The notes: generated by a model not told the origin, from the sequence alone. A stretch of DNA of 64,000 bases from CAXMST01 sp038206985 (GCA_038206985.1 JBBRAH010000004.1:1-64000), one strand, 5' to 3'; shown: positions 8,105 through 16,914, counted from the first letter of the stretch. Numbers and translations are program-made.

Positions 8105-8829
8105 GCACCCGCCTCTACTCGATCTCGCTCTCCCATCCGGCTGCGGCAAGCAAGCTCGCCCTGAAGTTCAAGGGCGTCGACTACGAGGTGGTGGAGTTCC
8201 TACCCGGCCTCCATGCCCTCGGGGTCCGAGCGATGGGATTCGCGGCAGCGACGGTGCCGGCACTGAAGATCGATGGCATCAAGGTCCAGGGATCCCGGGA
8301 GATCGCGGACTACCTCGAGCGCACGAGACCTGAGCCCTCGCTATACCCCGGCGACGAGCGGGCGCGGGGGGCTGTTCGCGAAGCCGAGGACTGGGGCGAG
8401 AGCACGCTGCAGCCGATCCCGCGCCGCATCTTCCGCTACGCGGCCACGCGCGATCAAGCTTTGCGCCGCTGGATGACCGAGCTGGTCGGGATGCCGTTGC
8501 CGGGAGTGATGGCGGCGGCAAACAAGCCGGTCGCTTCGATCATGGGGCGGCGGGTCGGGGCGAGCGAACAACGCGTACGCGCGGACGTTCTGGGGCTCCC
8601 GCAGACCCTCGACCGGGTCGATCACCTGATCGAGGCGGGAGTGATCGGCGCTGAGGTGCCGAATGCCGCCGACTTCCAGATCTTGACCACGATCCGCACT
8701 CTCGAGGCCTTCACCGATCTCAGGCCGATGCTCGAGGGACGGCCCGCCCAGCGCAGCGCCGAACGGGTGGCGCCACTCCCGCCGGGGCCCGTCCCCCCAT
8801 GCCTGCCACGGGAGTGGCTGGGCTCCTGA
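8101..8829 (+). CDS. Glutathione S-transferase-like protein
   Basis: A 242-residue protein with an N-terminal thioredoxin-fold GST domain (RLYSISLSHPAAASKLALKFKGVDYEVVEF...VPALKIDGIKVQGSREIADYLE). This ends in the glutathione-site-like signature QGSREI, and an alpha-helical C-terminal domain follows. A Ser rather than a Tyr occupies the position following the first strand. Many actinobacteria lack glutathione, so the thiol substrate is unknown. It starts at a GTG inside the 4-nt GTGA overlap with the WS/DGAT stop, so the two are probably co-translated. Confidence 0.75.
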   Translation: MSTRLYSISLSHPAAASKLALKFKGVDYEVVEFLPGLHALGVRAMGFAAATVPALKIDGIKVQGSREIADYLERTRPEPSLYPGDERARGAVREAEDWGESTLQPIPRRIFRYAATRDQALRRWMTELVGMPLPGVMAAANKPVASIMGRRVGASEQRVRADVLGLPQTLDRVDHLIEAGVIGAEVPNAADFQILTTIRTLEAFTDLRPMLEGRPAQRSAERVAPLPPGPVPPCLPREWLGS

Positions 8830-8875
8830 GAGCCAGAGCTCAAGGCGCGCGAGGATCGGTCGATAGACCTCTGCA

Positions 8876-9139
8876 ATGGAAACCCGTACCGAGCGCGTGG
8901 TCCTCGAGACCCCCAGCCATCAGATCGTCGGCGACCTGACCCTGCCGAAGGAGGGCTACCGGAGCCGGCTCTCGGACTTTCTCAACCTGGGCGACGTGGC
9001 CTTCATCCCACTCGTCAACGCCGACATCAGGGGCCGGGTCGGCGGCAAAGGCTCAGCCGCGGATTCCGACGTCATTCATCGCGAGTTTATTGCGGTTGCC
9101 CGCCAGCACGTTCAGCTGGCCTACCCGACATCCGAGTAG
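8876..9139 (+). CDS. DUF6812-like small conserved protein
   Basis: An 87-residue protein beginning METRTERVVLETPSHQIVGDLTLP. The pattern RVVxETxxxxIVGDLTLPxEGYRSRLSDFLNxGDxxFIPL...REFIAVARxHVQLAYP is a recognisable small family in actinobacteria that I associate with DUF6812; its function is unknown. No signal or membrane segment. It follows the GST-like gene by 46 bp on the same strand and is convergent with the SDR gene. Confidence 0.65.
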   Translation: METRTERVVLETPSHQIVGDLTLPKEGYRSRLSDFLNLGDVAFIPLVNADIRGRVGGKGSAADSDVIHREFIAVARQHVQLAYPTSE

Positions 9140-9167
9140 ACGGGTCCGCCGCCGGTGAAGAGGGGAC

Positions 9168-9935
9168 CTACTTCGGCGCCATCCGGATCGCGCCGTCGAG
9201 GCGGATCGTCTCGCCGTTGAGCATCGGGTTCTCGACGATCGCCTGCACCAGCTGCGCGTACTCGGACGGGTAGCCGAGTCGGCTCGGGAAGGGGACCGAG
9301 GCGCCGAGGGCCTGCCGGTTTTCCTCGGGGAGCGCGGCGAGCAGCGGGGTGTCGAAGAGGCCGGGAGCGATCGTCAACACGCGGATCCCGCGCGGCGAGA
9401 GGTCGCGCGCCGCGGGCAGCGTCATGCCAACGATCCCGCCCTTGCTCGCCGAGTAGGCGATCTGGCCGATCTGGCCGTCGAAGGCCGCAACCGATGCCGT
9501 CCCGACGAAGACGCCGCGCTCGCCACCGTCATCGGGCTCGTTCTCGTTCATCGCGGTCGCCGCCAACCGCAGGACGTTGAACATCCCCACGAGGTTGACC
9601 TGGATCACGTTGTTGAACAGGTCCTGGGGGTGCGGGCCCTGCTTGCCCGCCACCCGTTGAGCCCAGCCGATACCGGCGCAACCGACCACGATCCGCAGAC
9701 CGGCCGGCGCCGCGGTGGCGGCATCCACCGCGGCCTGCACCGTGGTCTCGTCGGTGACGTTGGTCTCGACGAAGCTCGCGCGCTCGCCGAGTTCGTCGGC
9801 CAGAGCCTCTCCCTTCTCGGCGTTGAGATCGGCAATGACGACGTGGGCGCCTGCCTCGTACAGGCGGCGCGAGGTGGCCTCACCGAGGCCGGACGCGCCA
9901 CCGGCGACGAGTGCGCCGGAGTCCTGGATATCCAT
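9168..9935 (-). CDS. Short-chain dehydrogenase (3-hydroxyacyl-CoA dehydrogenase type)
   Basis: A 255-residue SDR. The NAD-binding Gly motif is VAGGASGLGEAT (residues 9-20) with D30-type acidic residue in VVIADLN, favouring NAD. The NAG-equivalent is VGCAGIG. The catalytic triad is given by the Ser in GTASVAAFDGQIGQIAYSASKGGI with YSASK. The overall pattern (DIQDSGALVAGGASGLGEATSRRL and the PFPSRLGYPSEYAQLVQAIVENPMLNGETIRLDGAIRM end) matches the HSD17B10/3-hydroxyacyl-CoA dehydrogenase subgroup, a beta-oxidation-type role. The ATG at 9935 starts the Rossmann fold directly; a longer start at 9974 would overlap the upstream antiporter. Confidence 0.85.
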   Translation of the reverse strand: MDIQDSGALVAGGASGLGEATSRRLYEAGAHVVIADLNAEKGEALADELGERASFVETNVTDETTVQAAVDAATAAPAGLRIVVGCAGIGWAQRVAGKQGPHPQDLFNNVIQVNLVGMFNVLRLAATAMNENEPDDGGERGVFVGTASVAAFDGQIGQIAYSASKGGIVGMTLPAARDLSPRGIRVLTIAPGLFDTPLLAALPEENRQALGASVPFPSRLGYPSEYAQLVQAIVENPMLNGETIRLDGAIRMAPK

Positions 9936-9945
9936 GGCGCCCAGC

Positions 9946-12027
9946 CTATTCGTCGGCGACGAGCGGGGACGCATCGCCGGAGTCGATCGCCTCCGGTGGG
10001 CGGTCGCCGCTGCCGTCCGCGGGTCCCGGCCGGATAGCTACCCGCGTGCGGTAGGTCTCGCTGTCAACGAAGCACCAGGCCCAGTTCTCGCCCGGCTCGG
10101 CACTGGCCATCAGCGGGTGGCCGACCGCGGCGAAATGCGCGGATGCATGGCGGTTGGGGGAAGAATCGCAGCAGCCGACGTAGCCGCAGCTCAGGCAAAC
10201 GCGCAGGTGAATCCACTCCGACCCGCTGCGTAGACAGGACTCGCAGCCGACCGATCGCGGCTGGACCAGCTCCACCTGCTCCGCGTGCTCACAGGGCTCC
10301 CCGACGGGCTCGAAGGCGACCACACGCTCGGTGTCGATACCGCCACCCGCCGAGGCAAGCCGGCACTGGTGCAGAATCGCCTGACCGACCCGGTTGGCCG
10401 CAGCCCGCTCGGCGCTGATCACCCGGGTGGCCCCGGCCTCCGCGATCGAAGCCACGTCTTCGTCGCTCTCGACGCGGGCGAGGATCTCGATGTTCGGGTT
10501 GAGGGCCCTGGCGACGGAAGCCACGCGGTAGGTGGTCTCCAGTTCGTCATCGGCGATCACCAGCACCCGCGCGTCGGCGATCCCGGCCCGTTCCAGCAGG
10601 TGTGCCTTGGTGTGATCGCCCTGGATCACGTCGAGGCCCTCGCCCATCGCCTCGCGCGCACCGCCGGGGTTGAGCGTCGTGATCACGAAGGGCAGCCCAG
10701 CCGAGCGCAGCGCCGGTACCGCGGCGCGAGCGCCCGCGCCATATCCGGCGAGGATCACATGGCGCTCCAGCTCGAAATCGGGCGTTACACCCCTGGCCCG
10801 GAGACGGCCGTCGTCGGGATGCGAGGGCGGCTCGGGGGCCGCCAGCCCGCCGAGGCGGAGGCCGAGCGCGGACAGCGACGGCGTGGCCGCCATCAGCAGG
10901 ACCGTGGTCGCAATCAGCAACTGGGTGCCGTCGGCTCCGAGGTCACCCGGGCTGAGGCCCTCGCCCCTGCCGACCCGCTCGAGCACGAACGAGAACTCGC
11001 CGACCTGGGCAAGCAGCAGGCCCGAGAGGCCGGCGACTGCAGCCGAATAGCCGAGAGCCCGCACGCTGATCGCGGTGACGACGCTCTTCAGCGCCAGCGT
11101 CCCGACGACCACGCCGGCGACCAGCGGCAGGTTGTCGGCCACGAAGCCAACGTCCGCCAGCATCCCGATGGAGACGAAGAAGGTGGCGCTGAAGACGATC
11201 TGCAGGGGCAGAATCTCGCTGAGCGCGTGTTGGCCGAAACGGCTCTCGTGGATCACGAGACCGGCGAGGAAGGCACCGAGCGAGACGCTCACACCGGCCA
11301 GGCTCGTGGCGTAGGCGGTGCCGAAGCAGATGGCGATGACGCTGATCAGGAAGATCTCGGGCGAACAGGTGCGAGCCACGACCTCGAGCACAGGCGGCAT
11401 CAAGCGCCGGGCGAAGATCAGGACGGCAGCGATGATCGCGACTGCGATCGCCAGAGCCCCCACGATCTCACCGACCGAGCCACCCGACGTCCCGAGCGCC
11501 GGAACCAGGAGCACCATTGGGATGATCGCCAGATCCTGGAAGAGCAGAAGGCCGACGCTGGCGTTGCCGTGCTCCTCCGAGGTCTCCCCGCGGTCGGCGA
11601 GCAGGCCGAGCACGAGCGCGGTCGAACTGAGTGCGACCAGCAGGCCCGTGTAGAGGGCCGGCTTCGTGGGGACGCCGAGGGCCAGCAGGATCAGCATGGT
11701 GAGTCCGGTGGTGAGCAGCACCTGCAGTCCCCCACCGACAAAGATCGCACGCCACAGTCGCGCCAGCCGGCCGAGGCTGAACTCCATGCCGATCGTGAAC
11801 AGCAGCAGAATGACCCCGGCTTCGGCGGCGGCGTCGACGACCTCCTGATTGGTGATCACCCCGAACGAGTTGGGGCCGATCAGCACGCCCGCGATCAGGA
11901 AGCCGACGATCGGCACCAACCCCAGGCGGGCACCGATGAAGGCGACGATCGTGCCACCGACCAGCAGCACCGCCAGGTCGGCGAGGAATCCCGGCGTCTC
12001 ACCGGCCGCGAGCAGCAGCGAGTTCAT
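9946..12027 (-). CDS. CPA2 (Kef-type) cation/proton antiporter with RCK domain and C-terminal UBP zinc finger
   Basis: A 693-residue membrane protein. Residues about 10-390 form 12-13 hydrophobic segments of a CPA2 exchanger (FIGARLGLVPIVGFLIAGVLIGPN; LLLFTIGMEFSL; GLLLFQDLAIIPM). Residues about 425-545 are a TrkA-N/RCK Rossmann domain (HVILAGYGAGARAAVPALRSAGLP), which gates such transporters by nucleotides. A ZnF-UBP module follows at about 570-660: C and H ligands in PCEHAEQVELVQPRSVGCESCLRSG, then RVCLSCGYVGCCDSSPNRHASAHFAAVGHPL and WAWCFVD. The gene is 10 bp upstream of the SDR on the same strand. Substrate ion unknown. Confidence 0.9.
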   Translation of the reverse strand: MNSLLLAAGETPGFLADLAVLLVGGTIVAFIGARLGLVPIVGFLIAGVLIGPNSFGVITNQEVVDAAAEAGVILLLFTIGMEFSLGRLARLWRAIFVGGGLQVLLTTGLTMLILLALGVPTKPALYTGLLVALSSTALVLGLLADRGETSEEHGNASVGLLLFQDLAIIPMVLLVPALGTSGGSVGEIVGALAIAVAIIAAVLIFARRLMPPVLEVVARTCSPEIFLISVIAICFGTAYATSLAGVSVSLGAFLAGLVIHESRFGQHALSEILPLQIVFSATFFVSIGMLADVGFVADNLPLVAGVVVGTLALKSVVTAISVRALGYSAAVAGLSGLLLAQVGEFSFVLERVGRGEGLSPGDLGADGTQLLIATTVLLMAATPSLSALGLRLGGLAAPEPPSHPDDGRLRARGVTPDFELERHVILAGYGAGARAAVPALRSAGLPFVITTLNPGGAREAMGEGLDVIQGDHTKAHLLERAGIADARVLVIADDELETTYRVASVARALNPNIEILARVESDEDVASIAEAGATRVISAERAAANRVGQAILHQCRLASAGGGIDTERVVAFEPVGEPCEHAEQVELVQPRSVGCESCLRSGSEWIHLRVCLSCGYVGCCDSSPNRHASAHFAAVGHPLMASAEPGENWAWCFVDSETYRTRVAIRPGPADGSGDRPPEAIDSGDASPLVADE

Positions 12028-12045
12028 GGCGTGTCCGGAACCGGG

Positions 12046-12390
12046 TCAGGCAATCCGGTCCCCGAGCTGAACCTCCCGGTCCGGGCTCAGGAGCACCACG
12101 CCGTGCTCGTCATCGAGCGCCCCCAGCACGAGGACCTCTGAGCGGACCGGCCCTATCTGCCGTGGGGGGAAGTTGACGACCGCGACCACCAGCCTGCCCT
12201 CGAGCTCCTCGCGGGGGTAGCTCTTGATCTGCGCCGAGGAGCGTTGGACGCCGATCTCGGGGCCGAAGTCCACCCGCAGCTTCCAGGCGGGCTTACGGGC
12301 CTCGGGGAAGTCTTCGACCTCGACGATCCGGCCCACCCGCATCTCGACGGCCGCGAAGTGCTCCCAATCGATCTCCGGCAGCGTGCCCAT
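12046..12390 (-). CDS. CsaA-like tRNA-binding domain protein
   Basis: A 114-residue protein made of a single EMAPII/tRNA-binding OB fold: FAAVEMRVGRIVEVEDFPEARKPAWKLRVDFG...RSSAQIKSYPREELEGRLVVAVVNFPPRQIGPVRSEVLVLGA. This pattern is characteristic of CsaA, a homodimeric tRNA-binding protein with export-related chaperone activity in Bacillus. The ATG at 12390 is used because the earlier in-frame start would add 16 low-complexity residues. It lies 18 bp upstream of the antiporter gene on the same strand and is divergent from the P450. Confidence 0.85.
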   Translation of the reverse strand: MGTLPEIDWEHFAAVEMRVGRIVEVEDFPEARKPAWKLRVDFGPEIGVQRSSAQIKSYPREELEGRLVVAVVNFPPRQIGPVRSEVLVLGALDDEHGVVLLSPDREVQLGDRIA

Positions 12391-12441
12391 CGGCGGAGAA
12401 GCTAGCGGAGCCGCACGCTGACCACCGCCTATGCTCAAGAC

Positions 12442-13818
12442 ATGAGCCCTTCCAGCCTCGCCCAGGACCTGCCGCCGGGCCCGAAGAGCCCGCCCGCGGT
12501 GCAGATCCTCAACTGGCTGTTCCGGCCGATCGAGTTCCTGGACTCCTGCCGGGAGCGCTACGGACCTGCCTTCAGCATCACCTTCCCGGGCTTTGAGACG
12601 CCGATGGTGATCGTCTCCGAGCCGGAGACCGTTGCGGCGCTGTTCAAGGAGCGCGAGAACGGATTGCCTCCGGGCCGCAGCCTGGCACTAGAGCCGATTC
12701 TCGGGCCGCGCTCGGTGCTGTTACTCGAGGGCAGCGAGCACCTCGCCCGCCGGCGCCTGATGCTGCCCCCGTTCCACGGCGAGCGGATGCGCGCCTACGA
12801 GGATCAGATCGAGGAGATCGTCGAGGCCGAGATCGATTCCTGGCCCTTGAGCGGCGGTTCCGACGAAGGCTTCCCGATCCATACCCGGATGCAGAGGATC
12901 ACGCTCGAAGTCATCCTCCGGGCGGTGTTCGGAGTGACGGACGAGCGGCGCCAGGCTGAGCTGCGCCCGCTGCTCGGCAACCTGCTCGACGAGACCGCCG
13001 GCCCCGCCCTGCAAGTCCGTTTCCTGCTCTCCCGCCGCGTCCCCTGGATGAAGGATCCGCTGGTCGAGCTGCGGACCCAGCTCGAGGCCGCGGACGAGTT
13101 GCTCGCCACGGAGGCCGCCGAGCGCCGTGCCGACCCCGCGCTCGCCGAGCGTCAGGACATCCTCTCGATGCTGGTCGCCGCCCGCTTCGAGGACGGCGAG
13201 CCGATGAGCGACGGCGAACTCCGTGACCAACTCATGACGCTGCTCGTCGCCGGACACGAGACCACGGCCACCGCGCTGGCCTGGGCCTTCGACCTGCTGC
13301 TTCGCAACCCGGCGGCGCTGCGGCGCCTGCAGGACGAGGTCCGCGCCGGTGAGACGGACGAGTATCTGAAGGCCACGGTTGCCGAGGTGCTGCGCCTGCG
13401 ACCGGTCGTGCCGCTCGCCGGCAGGCGACTCCACGCCGAGCTGCAGGCCGGCCCGTGGCTGCTCCCGCCGGGCACTGACGTGGCGCCCGCGATCTGGCTC
13501 ACCCACACGCGGCCGGAGACGTACCCCGATCCGCTCAGCTTTCGTCCCGAGCGCTTTCTGGAGGCGCCACCGGAGACCTACGCGTGGATTCCCTTCGGTG
13601 GCGGCGTCCGCCGTTGCCTCGGCGCCGCGTTTGCCGAGTTCGAGATGCGGATCGTGCTGCGCGCGGTGCTCGAGCGCTGCGAACTCGACGCGGTCCGCGA
13701 CAAGCCCGAGGGCATCAGGCGACGCAACGTCACTTTTTCCCCCAGGCACGGCACGCCCGTCCGCGTGCGCTCCCGCGGGCCGGCTCCCGCGCGGGCCCGG
13801 GCCTCACTCAATACCTGA
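12442..13818 (+). CDS. Cytochrome P450
   Basis: A 458-residue soluble bacterial P450. The I-helix oxygen-binding motif is LVAGHETTATALAW, the K-helix ExxR is EVLRLRPVV, PERF is FRPERFLEAP, and the heme loop FGGGVRRCLGAAFAEFEMR contains the Cys ligand. The N-terminal LPPGPKSPPAVQILNWLFRP resembles CYP110/CYP120-like bacterial P450s. It needs ferredoxin partners, none of which are encoded nearby. Substrate unknown. The C-terminus (RARASLNT) ends 19 bp from the convergent carbonic anhydrase gene. Confidence 0.92.
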   Translation: MSPSSLAQDLPPGPKSPPAVQILNWLFRPIEFLDSCRERYGPAFSITFPGFETPMVIVSEPETVAALFKERENGLPPGRSLALEPILGPRSVLLLEGSEHLARRRLMLPPFHGERMRAYEDQIEEIVEAEIDSWPLSGGSDEGFPIHTRMQRITLEVILRAVFGVTDERRQAELRPLLGNLLDETAGPALQVRFLLSRRVPWMKDPLVELRTQLEAADELLATEAAERRADPALAERQDILSMLVAARFEDGEPMSDGELRDQLMTLLVAGHETTATALAWAFDLLLRNPAALRRLQDEVRAGETDEYLKATVAEVLRLRPVVPLAGRRLHAELQAGPWLLPPGTDVAPAIWLTHTRPETYPDPLSFRPERFLEAPPETYAWIPFGGGVRRCLGAAFAEFEMRIVLRAVLERCELDAVRDKPEGIRRRNVTFSPRHGTPVRVRSRGPAPARARASLNT

Positions 13819-13837
13819 GCGGAAACGTACCGCCGGG

Positions 13838-14299
13838 TCAACCGGCAGACTCGACCGAGGCGAGGCGATCGGTATCGATGTCCAGGATGAATCCCTGGAT
13901 CGCCGAGCCGCGCAGGGCGGGCTCGGAGGCGAGGCGGAAGAGGCCCTCAGCCACGCTCTGCTCGAGGGTGGCGAAGCCGCCCGGCGTCCACTCCGGCCGT
14001 TCGCCGGTTTCAGCCTCAATCGAGCCGAGAAACTCATCGTCGTCGAGGCCGAGCAGTCCGCAGTGGGTGTGCTGGACAACCCAGATCTCCTCGGTGCGCA
14101 GCGCGCGCTTCGATAGCGCCAGCGAGCGCAGGGCATCCTCGGTGACGATGCCGCCCGCGTTGCGCAGGATGTGCGCATCACCGACCTCCAGACCGAGCGC
14201 CGAGTTGGCGTCGATCCGGCAATCCATGCAGGTCAGAACTGCGAGGCGGCGCCTGGGGTAGCGGCTGGGAGGGGTCTCATTCTCCGACACGGGCCGCAT
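13838..14299 (-). CDS. Beta-class carbonic anhydrase
   Basis: A 153-residue protein. The metal site is Cys24, His77 and Cys80 (TCMDCRID and HTHCG), with the Asp26/Arg28 dyad that identifies beta carbonic anhydrases (CO2 + H2O to bicarbonate). The DAHILRNAGGIVTEDALRSLALS segment is strongly conserved. The short size matches the mycobacterial Rv1284-type group. The start ATG at 14299 gives a short basic lead (SRYPRRR) before the first strand. Confidence 0.88.
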   Translation of the reverse strand: MRPVSENETPPSRYPRRRLAVLTCMDCRIDANSALGLEVGDAHILRNAGGIVTEDALRSLALSKRALRTEEIWVVQHTHCGLLGLDDDEFLGSIEAETGERPEWTPGGFATLEQSVAEGLFRLASEPALRGSAIQGFILDIDTDRLASVESAG

Positions 14300-14310
14300 T
14301 GTCCCAGCGC

Positions 14311-14346
14311 CGCCGCCGGACCGACCTGTGGGTCGATCCGGCGGCG
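14311..14346 (-). terminator. Strong hairpin between small membrane gene and carbonic anhydrase
   Basis: A 16-bp stem (14311-14326 with 14331-14346) and 4-nt loop. The only mismatch is C/A in plus-strand RNA but a G-U wobble in minus-strand RNA, so it fits minus-strand transcription. It starts 8 bp after the stop of the small membrane gene and ends 12 bp before the carbonic anhydrase start. No U-run follows, so it could be a terminator, an attenuator or an mRNA stabiliser. Confidence 0.45.
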
Positions 14347-14353
14347 CCGAAAG

Positions 14354-14497
14354 TCAGCGCGTGGTGGTGGTCCTGCCTGACACGGCAGGGATGATCAGCA
14401 GCACGAGTCCGACGGCGATCGCAGCGACGCCGAGAGCCCAGTGGACCAGTAGCGCGACGATGATCCCGACGACAATGAGCAGAATTGGTAGCGACAT
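14354..14497 (-). CDS. Small two-segment membrane protein (47 aa)
   Basis: The minus-strand frame encodes MSLPILLIVVGIIVALLVHW, then ALGVAAIAVGLVLLIIPAVSG and the tail RTTTTR. These are two membrane segments separated by a short turn. A near-perfect Shine-Dalgarno (GGGGGAGG) ends 7 nt before the ATG at 14497, which is strong support for translation. It resembles the small DUF6131-type actinobacterial membrane proteins of unknown function. Between it and the upstream AarF-type gene are 86 bp with no other gene. Confidence 0.65.
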   Translation of the reverse strand: MSLPILLIVVGIIVALLVHWALGVAAIAVGLVLLIIPAVSGRTTTTR

Positions 14498-14583
14498 TCC
14501 ATACCTCCCCCGAGAGGGGTTCGTAGGTGGCGGGCAGACGGGAACGCCTGCCCTGCCTAAGTACTACCCGGTAATGAAGTTGC

Positions 14584-16023
14584 TCAATCCCAGAATGCGG
14601 CTTCGGTCTCGCCGAGCTCGCTGACCGGCGGATCGCCGAACGCGTACTCGGCCGCGATCCCGGCCCAGTCGGCACTCGCACGCAGTTGGGCGAGGGCGAC
14701 CATGATCAGGCCCTCCTGCCGACGCATGAGGATCGAGGCGGGCGGCACCGTCTGCTGCCTCATCGCCTCGTAGTGCGGAGAACGTGGCGACCCCGCCCTC
14801 TCCATCAATTCGTGGGCGTAGGCCGGGTCGAGGCGTCTCTCGCCGCGTTCGAACAGCCACTCTGCACCCATGGCGAGCTGGTCGAGCAACGCGTCGGGGT
14901 CGAACTCCTCCGGTCGGGGCAGGTAACCGAGCCGGGTGAGCAGCTCGTAGGCCCGTTCGGCGTCAGCATCAACGATTGCCTTTGCCAGAGCCCGCTCGAG
15001 CTCGAGGTGCTGCGGTTCGACCCGCCGCAGGAGCCCGAAATCGAGGAAGCCGACCTTGTGGTCGGGAAGCAGCAGGTAGTTGCCGGGATGCGGATCCCCC
15101 AGCACGAATCCCGCCCGCTCGCGGGCCGACAGGAAGAAGCGGAAGACGATCTCGCCGAAGCGGTCGCGCGCAGGGTCGTCGAGCCGGCAGACCTCGCCGA
15201 AGCGCTTGCCCTCAAGGAAGTCGGTGACCAGCACCCGCCGCGAGCTGAGGGCGGTGTGGACGTGGGGCACGACTGCCGTGGGATGTCCGCGGAAGAGGCG
15301 CTCGAGAGTGCGGTGATTCTGCGCCTCGAGCTCGTAGTCGAGCTCCTCGACGATGCGCTCGCGGATCTCGTTGCCCACCGCTTTGGCATCGAGCCCGGGC
15401 GCCATCCGCTTGACCAGCCGCAGCAACAGGTGCAGGTTGCGGAGGTCCACTTCGACCGCCTCCGCCACGCCGGGGTACTGGACCTTGACCGCCACATCGT
15501 CGCCCTCGTGAGTGCGGGCGCGGTGCACCTGGCCAATCGAGGCGGCGGCGAAGGCCTCTTCCTCGAACTCGGCGAAGTGGTCGCTGACATCACCGCCCAG
15601 GTCGTCCGTGATCACCTTGCGGATGTCGTCGAAGCCGAACTTGGGGGCGTTGTCGCGGAGCTCAGCCAGCGCGACCTGAAACTGCTCCTGGCCCTCCTCG
15701 CTGAGGCCGGGCAGCTCGATGGTCGAGAGCACCTGACCGATCTTCATCGCGGCGCCCTTCATCTGCCCGAGCTGGCGGGCGAGCTGGGTGGCGATCGCGG
15801 CGACCCGCTCGTCGGTCTTCTGCTGACTGCGCTGCTCGTCGCGGCCCAGGTTGGCGATCCGGGTCCCGGCCCAGCGGATGCCCTGGCCGGCCACGAGCCC
15901 GCCGACGCCGGCGGTGCGGCCGATGCGGCCCGTGCGAATCTGGGGTGCGTCGCTGCGCTCTTCCGACGGGTCCGTCTCGGCGGCTTCGTCCGCTGGAACC
16001 TCTTCCGTCTCGCCGACTGACAT
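14584..16023 (-). CDS. ABC1/AarF/UbiB family atypical kinase
   Basis: A 479-residue UbiB-family protein. It has the family's KxGQ segment (LGQMKGAAMKIGQVLST), the A-rich nucleotide loop EEEAFAAASIGQVHRA in place of a Gly loop, the lysine of VAVKVQYPGV, the EELDYELEAQNH helix, and catalytic DPHPGNYLLLPDHKVGFLDFGLLRR. UbiB proteins are ATPases that support isoprenoid lipid/quinone metabolism or extraction. No C-terminal membrane helix is obvious. The start ATG overlaps the MpaB-type gene's stop by one base (TGATG), so the two are translationally coupled, and a shared role in lipid or isoprenoid oxidation is a reasonable inference. Confidence 0.9.
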   Translation of the reverse strand: MSVGETEEVPADEAAETDPSEERSDAPQIRTGRIGRTAGVGGLVAGQGIRWAGTRIANLGRDEQRSQQKTDERVAAIATQLARQLGQMKGAAMKIGQVLSTIELPGLSEEGQEQFQVALAELRDNAPKFGFDDIRKVITDDLGGDVSDHFAEFEEEAFAAASIGQVHRARTHEGDDVAVKVQYPGVAEAVEVDLRNLHLLLRLVKRMAPGLDAKAVGNEIRERIVEELDYELEAQNHRTLERLFRGHPTAVVPHVHTALSSRRVLVTDFLEGKRFGEVCRLDDPARDRFGEIVFRFFLSARERAGFVLGDPHPGNYLLLPDHKVGFLDFGLLRRVEPQHLELERALAKAIVDADAERAYELLTRLGYLPRPEEFDPDALLDQLAMGAEWLFERGERRLDPAYAHELMERAGSPRSPHYEAMRQQTVPPASILMRRQEGLIMVALAQLRASADWAGIAAEYAFGDPPVSELGETEAAFWD

Positions 16024-16850
16024 CAGGCCACTCGCGCGGCGGGAATCCGGCGGACGCCCGCGGGCAGCAGCGGCAGCACGAAACGCTTCATGTACTCGGC
16101 GCCGGCCGCGACATGCAGCCCGCGGATCGGTGCCGGTGGCAACGGGGCGAAGTCGTACTGGGTGCGGATCTGCTCGGGCAGGAGGGCGACGGTGATGTAG
16201 TTGACGACCTCGACCAGGGGACGGAGGCGGGCCGGGACGGGCGGCTGGAAGACGATCTCGCGGGCCCTGGTGCGCGCCCAGTCGGTCACGTGGAGACGCC
16301 CGCTCGCATACATCAGCTCACGATAGTCGTCGAGCTCGGCGAGGTCGGCCGGCATCTCGTCGTCCTCGAGACCGAAGAGCCGCCCGACGATGCGGAAGTC
16401 GGCCCAGTAGGCCTCCTTCTCCTCACGGCTGAGCGAGCTGACGAAGCGCTCGTAGACGACGATCCCGGAATCGACGAGGCTGAAGAGGATCCAGAGCAGC
16501 AGCTCCGGGTCGTCGGCCGCATACGGGGTGCCGGCCGGGAAGGGCCCGGCGGCCTCACCGAGCGTGCCACTGACCCGCTTGTGCATGGCTCGCACCCGGC
16601 GGGTCATCCGGTCGGCCTCCTCGCGCGAGCCGAAACCGATCGCCTCCATCACCTGGGCCGTGCGCTCGAGGCGCTCGTAGGGCTCGTCGAGGCCTGTGGT
16701 GTGAGCGAGCAGTCCTTCGACAGCCAGCGGGTGGGCGGCCTGCATCATCAACGCCCGCGGGCCGCTGATCATCACCATCCGCTCCCCCTGCACGCGGCGG
16801 AGCATCGAGTCGGGTCCGAAGTAGGAGGGAGAACTCATGGTTGGTTGCAA
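16023..16850 (-). CDS. MpaB/latex-clearing-like oxygenase (DUF2236)
   Basis: A 275-residue member of the oxygenase MpaB family, heme-dependent oxygenases related to rubber oxygenase Lcp and to fungal MpaB. Family marks are SYFGPDSMLRRVQGERMVMISGPRALMMQAAHPLAVEGLLAHT, the RMTRRVRAMHKRVSG helix with the conserved R/H, and WILFSLVDSGIVVYERFV. The TTG at 16850 has GGGAGG just upstream (4-nt spacing); an ATG at 16838 gives a start four residues later and is nearly as likely. It is the first gene of a two-gene unit with the UbiB-like kinase. Confidence 0.83.
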   Translation of the reverse strand: MQPTMSSPSYFGPDSMLRRVQGERMVMISGPRALMMQAAHPLAVEGLLAHTTGLDEPYERLERTAQVMEAIGFGSREEADRMTRRVRAMHKRVSGTLGEAAGPFPAGTPYAADDPELLLWILFSLVDSGIVVYERFVSSLSREEKEAYWADFRIVGRLFGLEDDEMPADLAELDDYRELMYASGRLHVTDWARTRAREIVFQPPVPARLRPLVEVVNYITVALLPEQIRTQYDFAPLPPAPIRGLHVAAGAEYMKRFVLPLLPAGVRRIPAARVA

Positions 16851-16914
16851 CCGACCTCCCTTCGGCTCGCCTCCCAGATTAGCTGGCCGCTATGCCCGGC
16901 TCGCCGGCTCCGGC

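Noticed and set aside
10285..12141. 618-residue plus-strand open frame opposite the Kef-type antiporter
   Set aside because: No hydrophobic or domain pattern and extreme charged composition; antisense shadow of a well-supported membrane protein.
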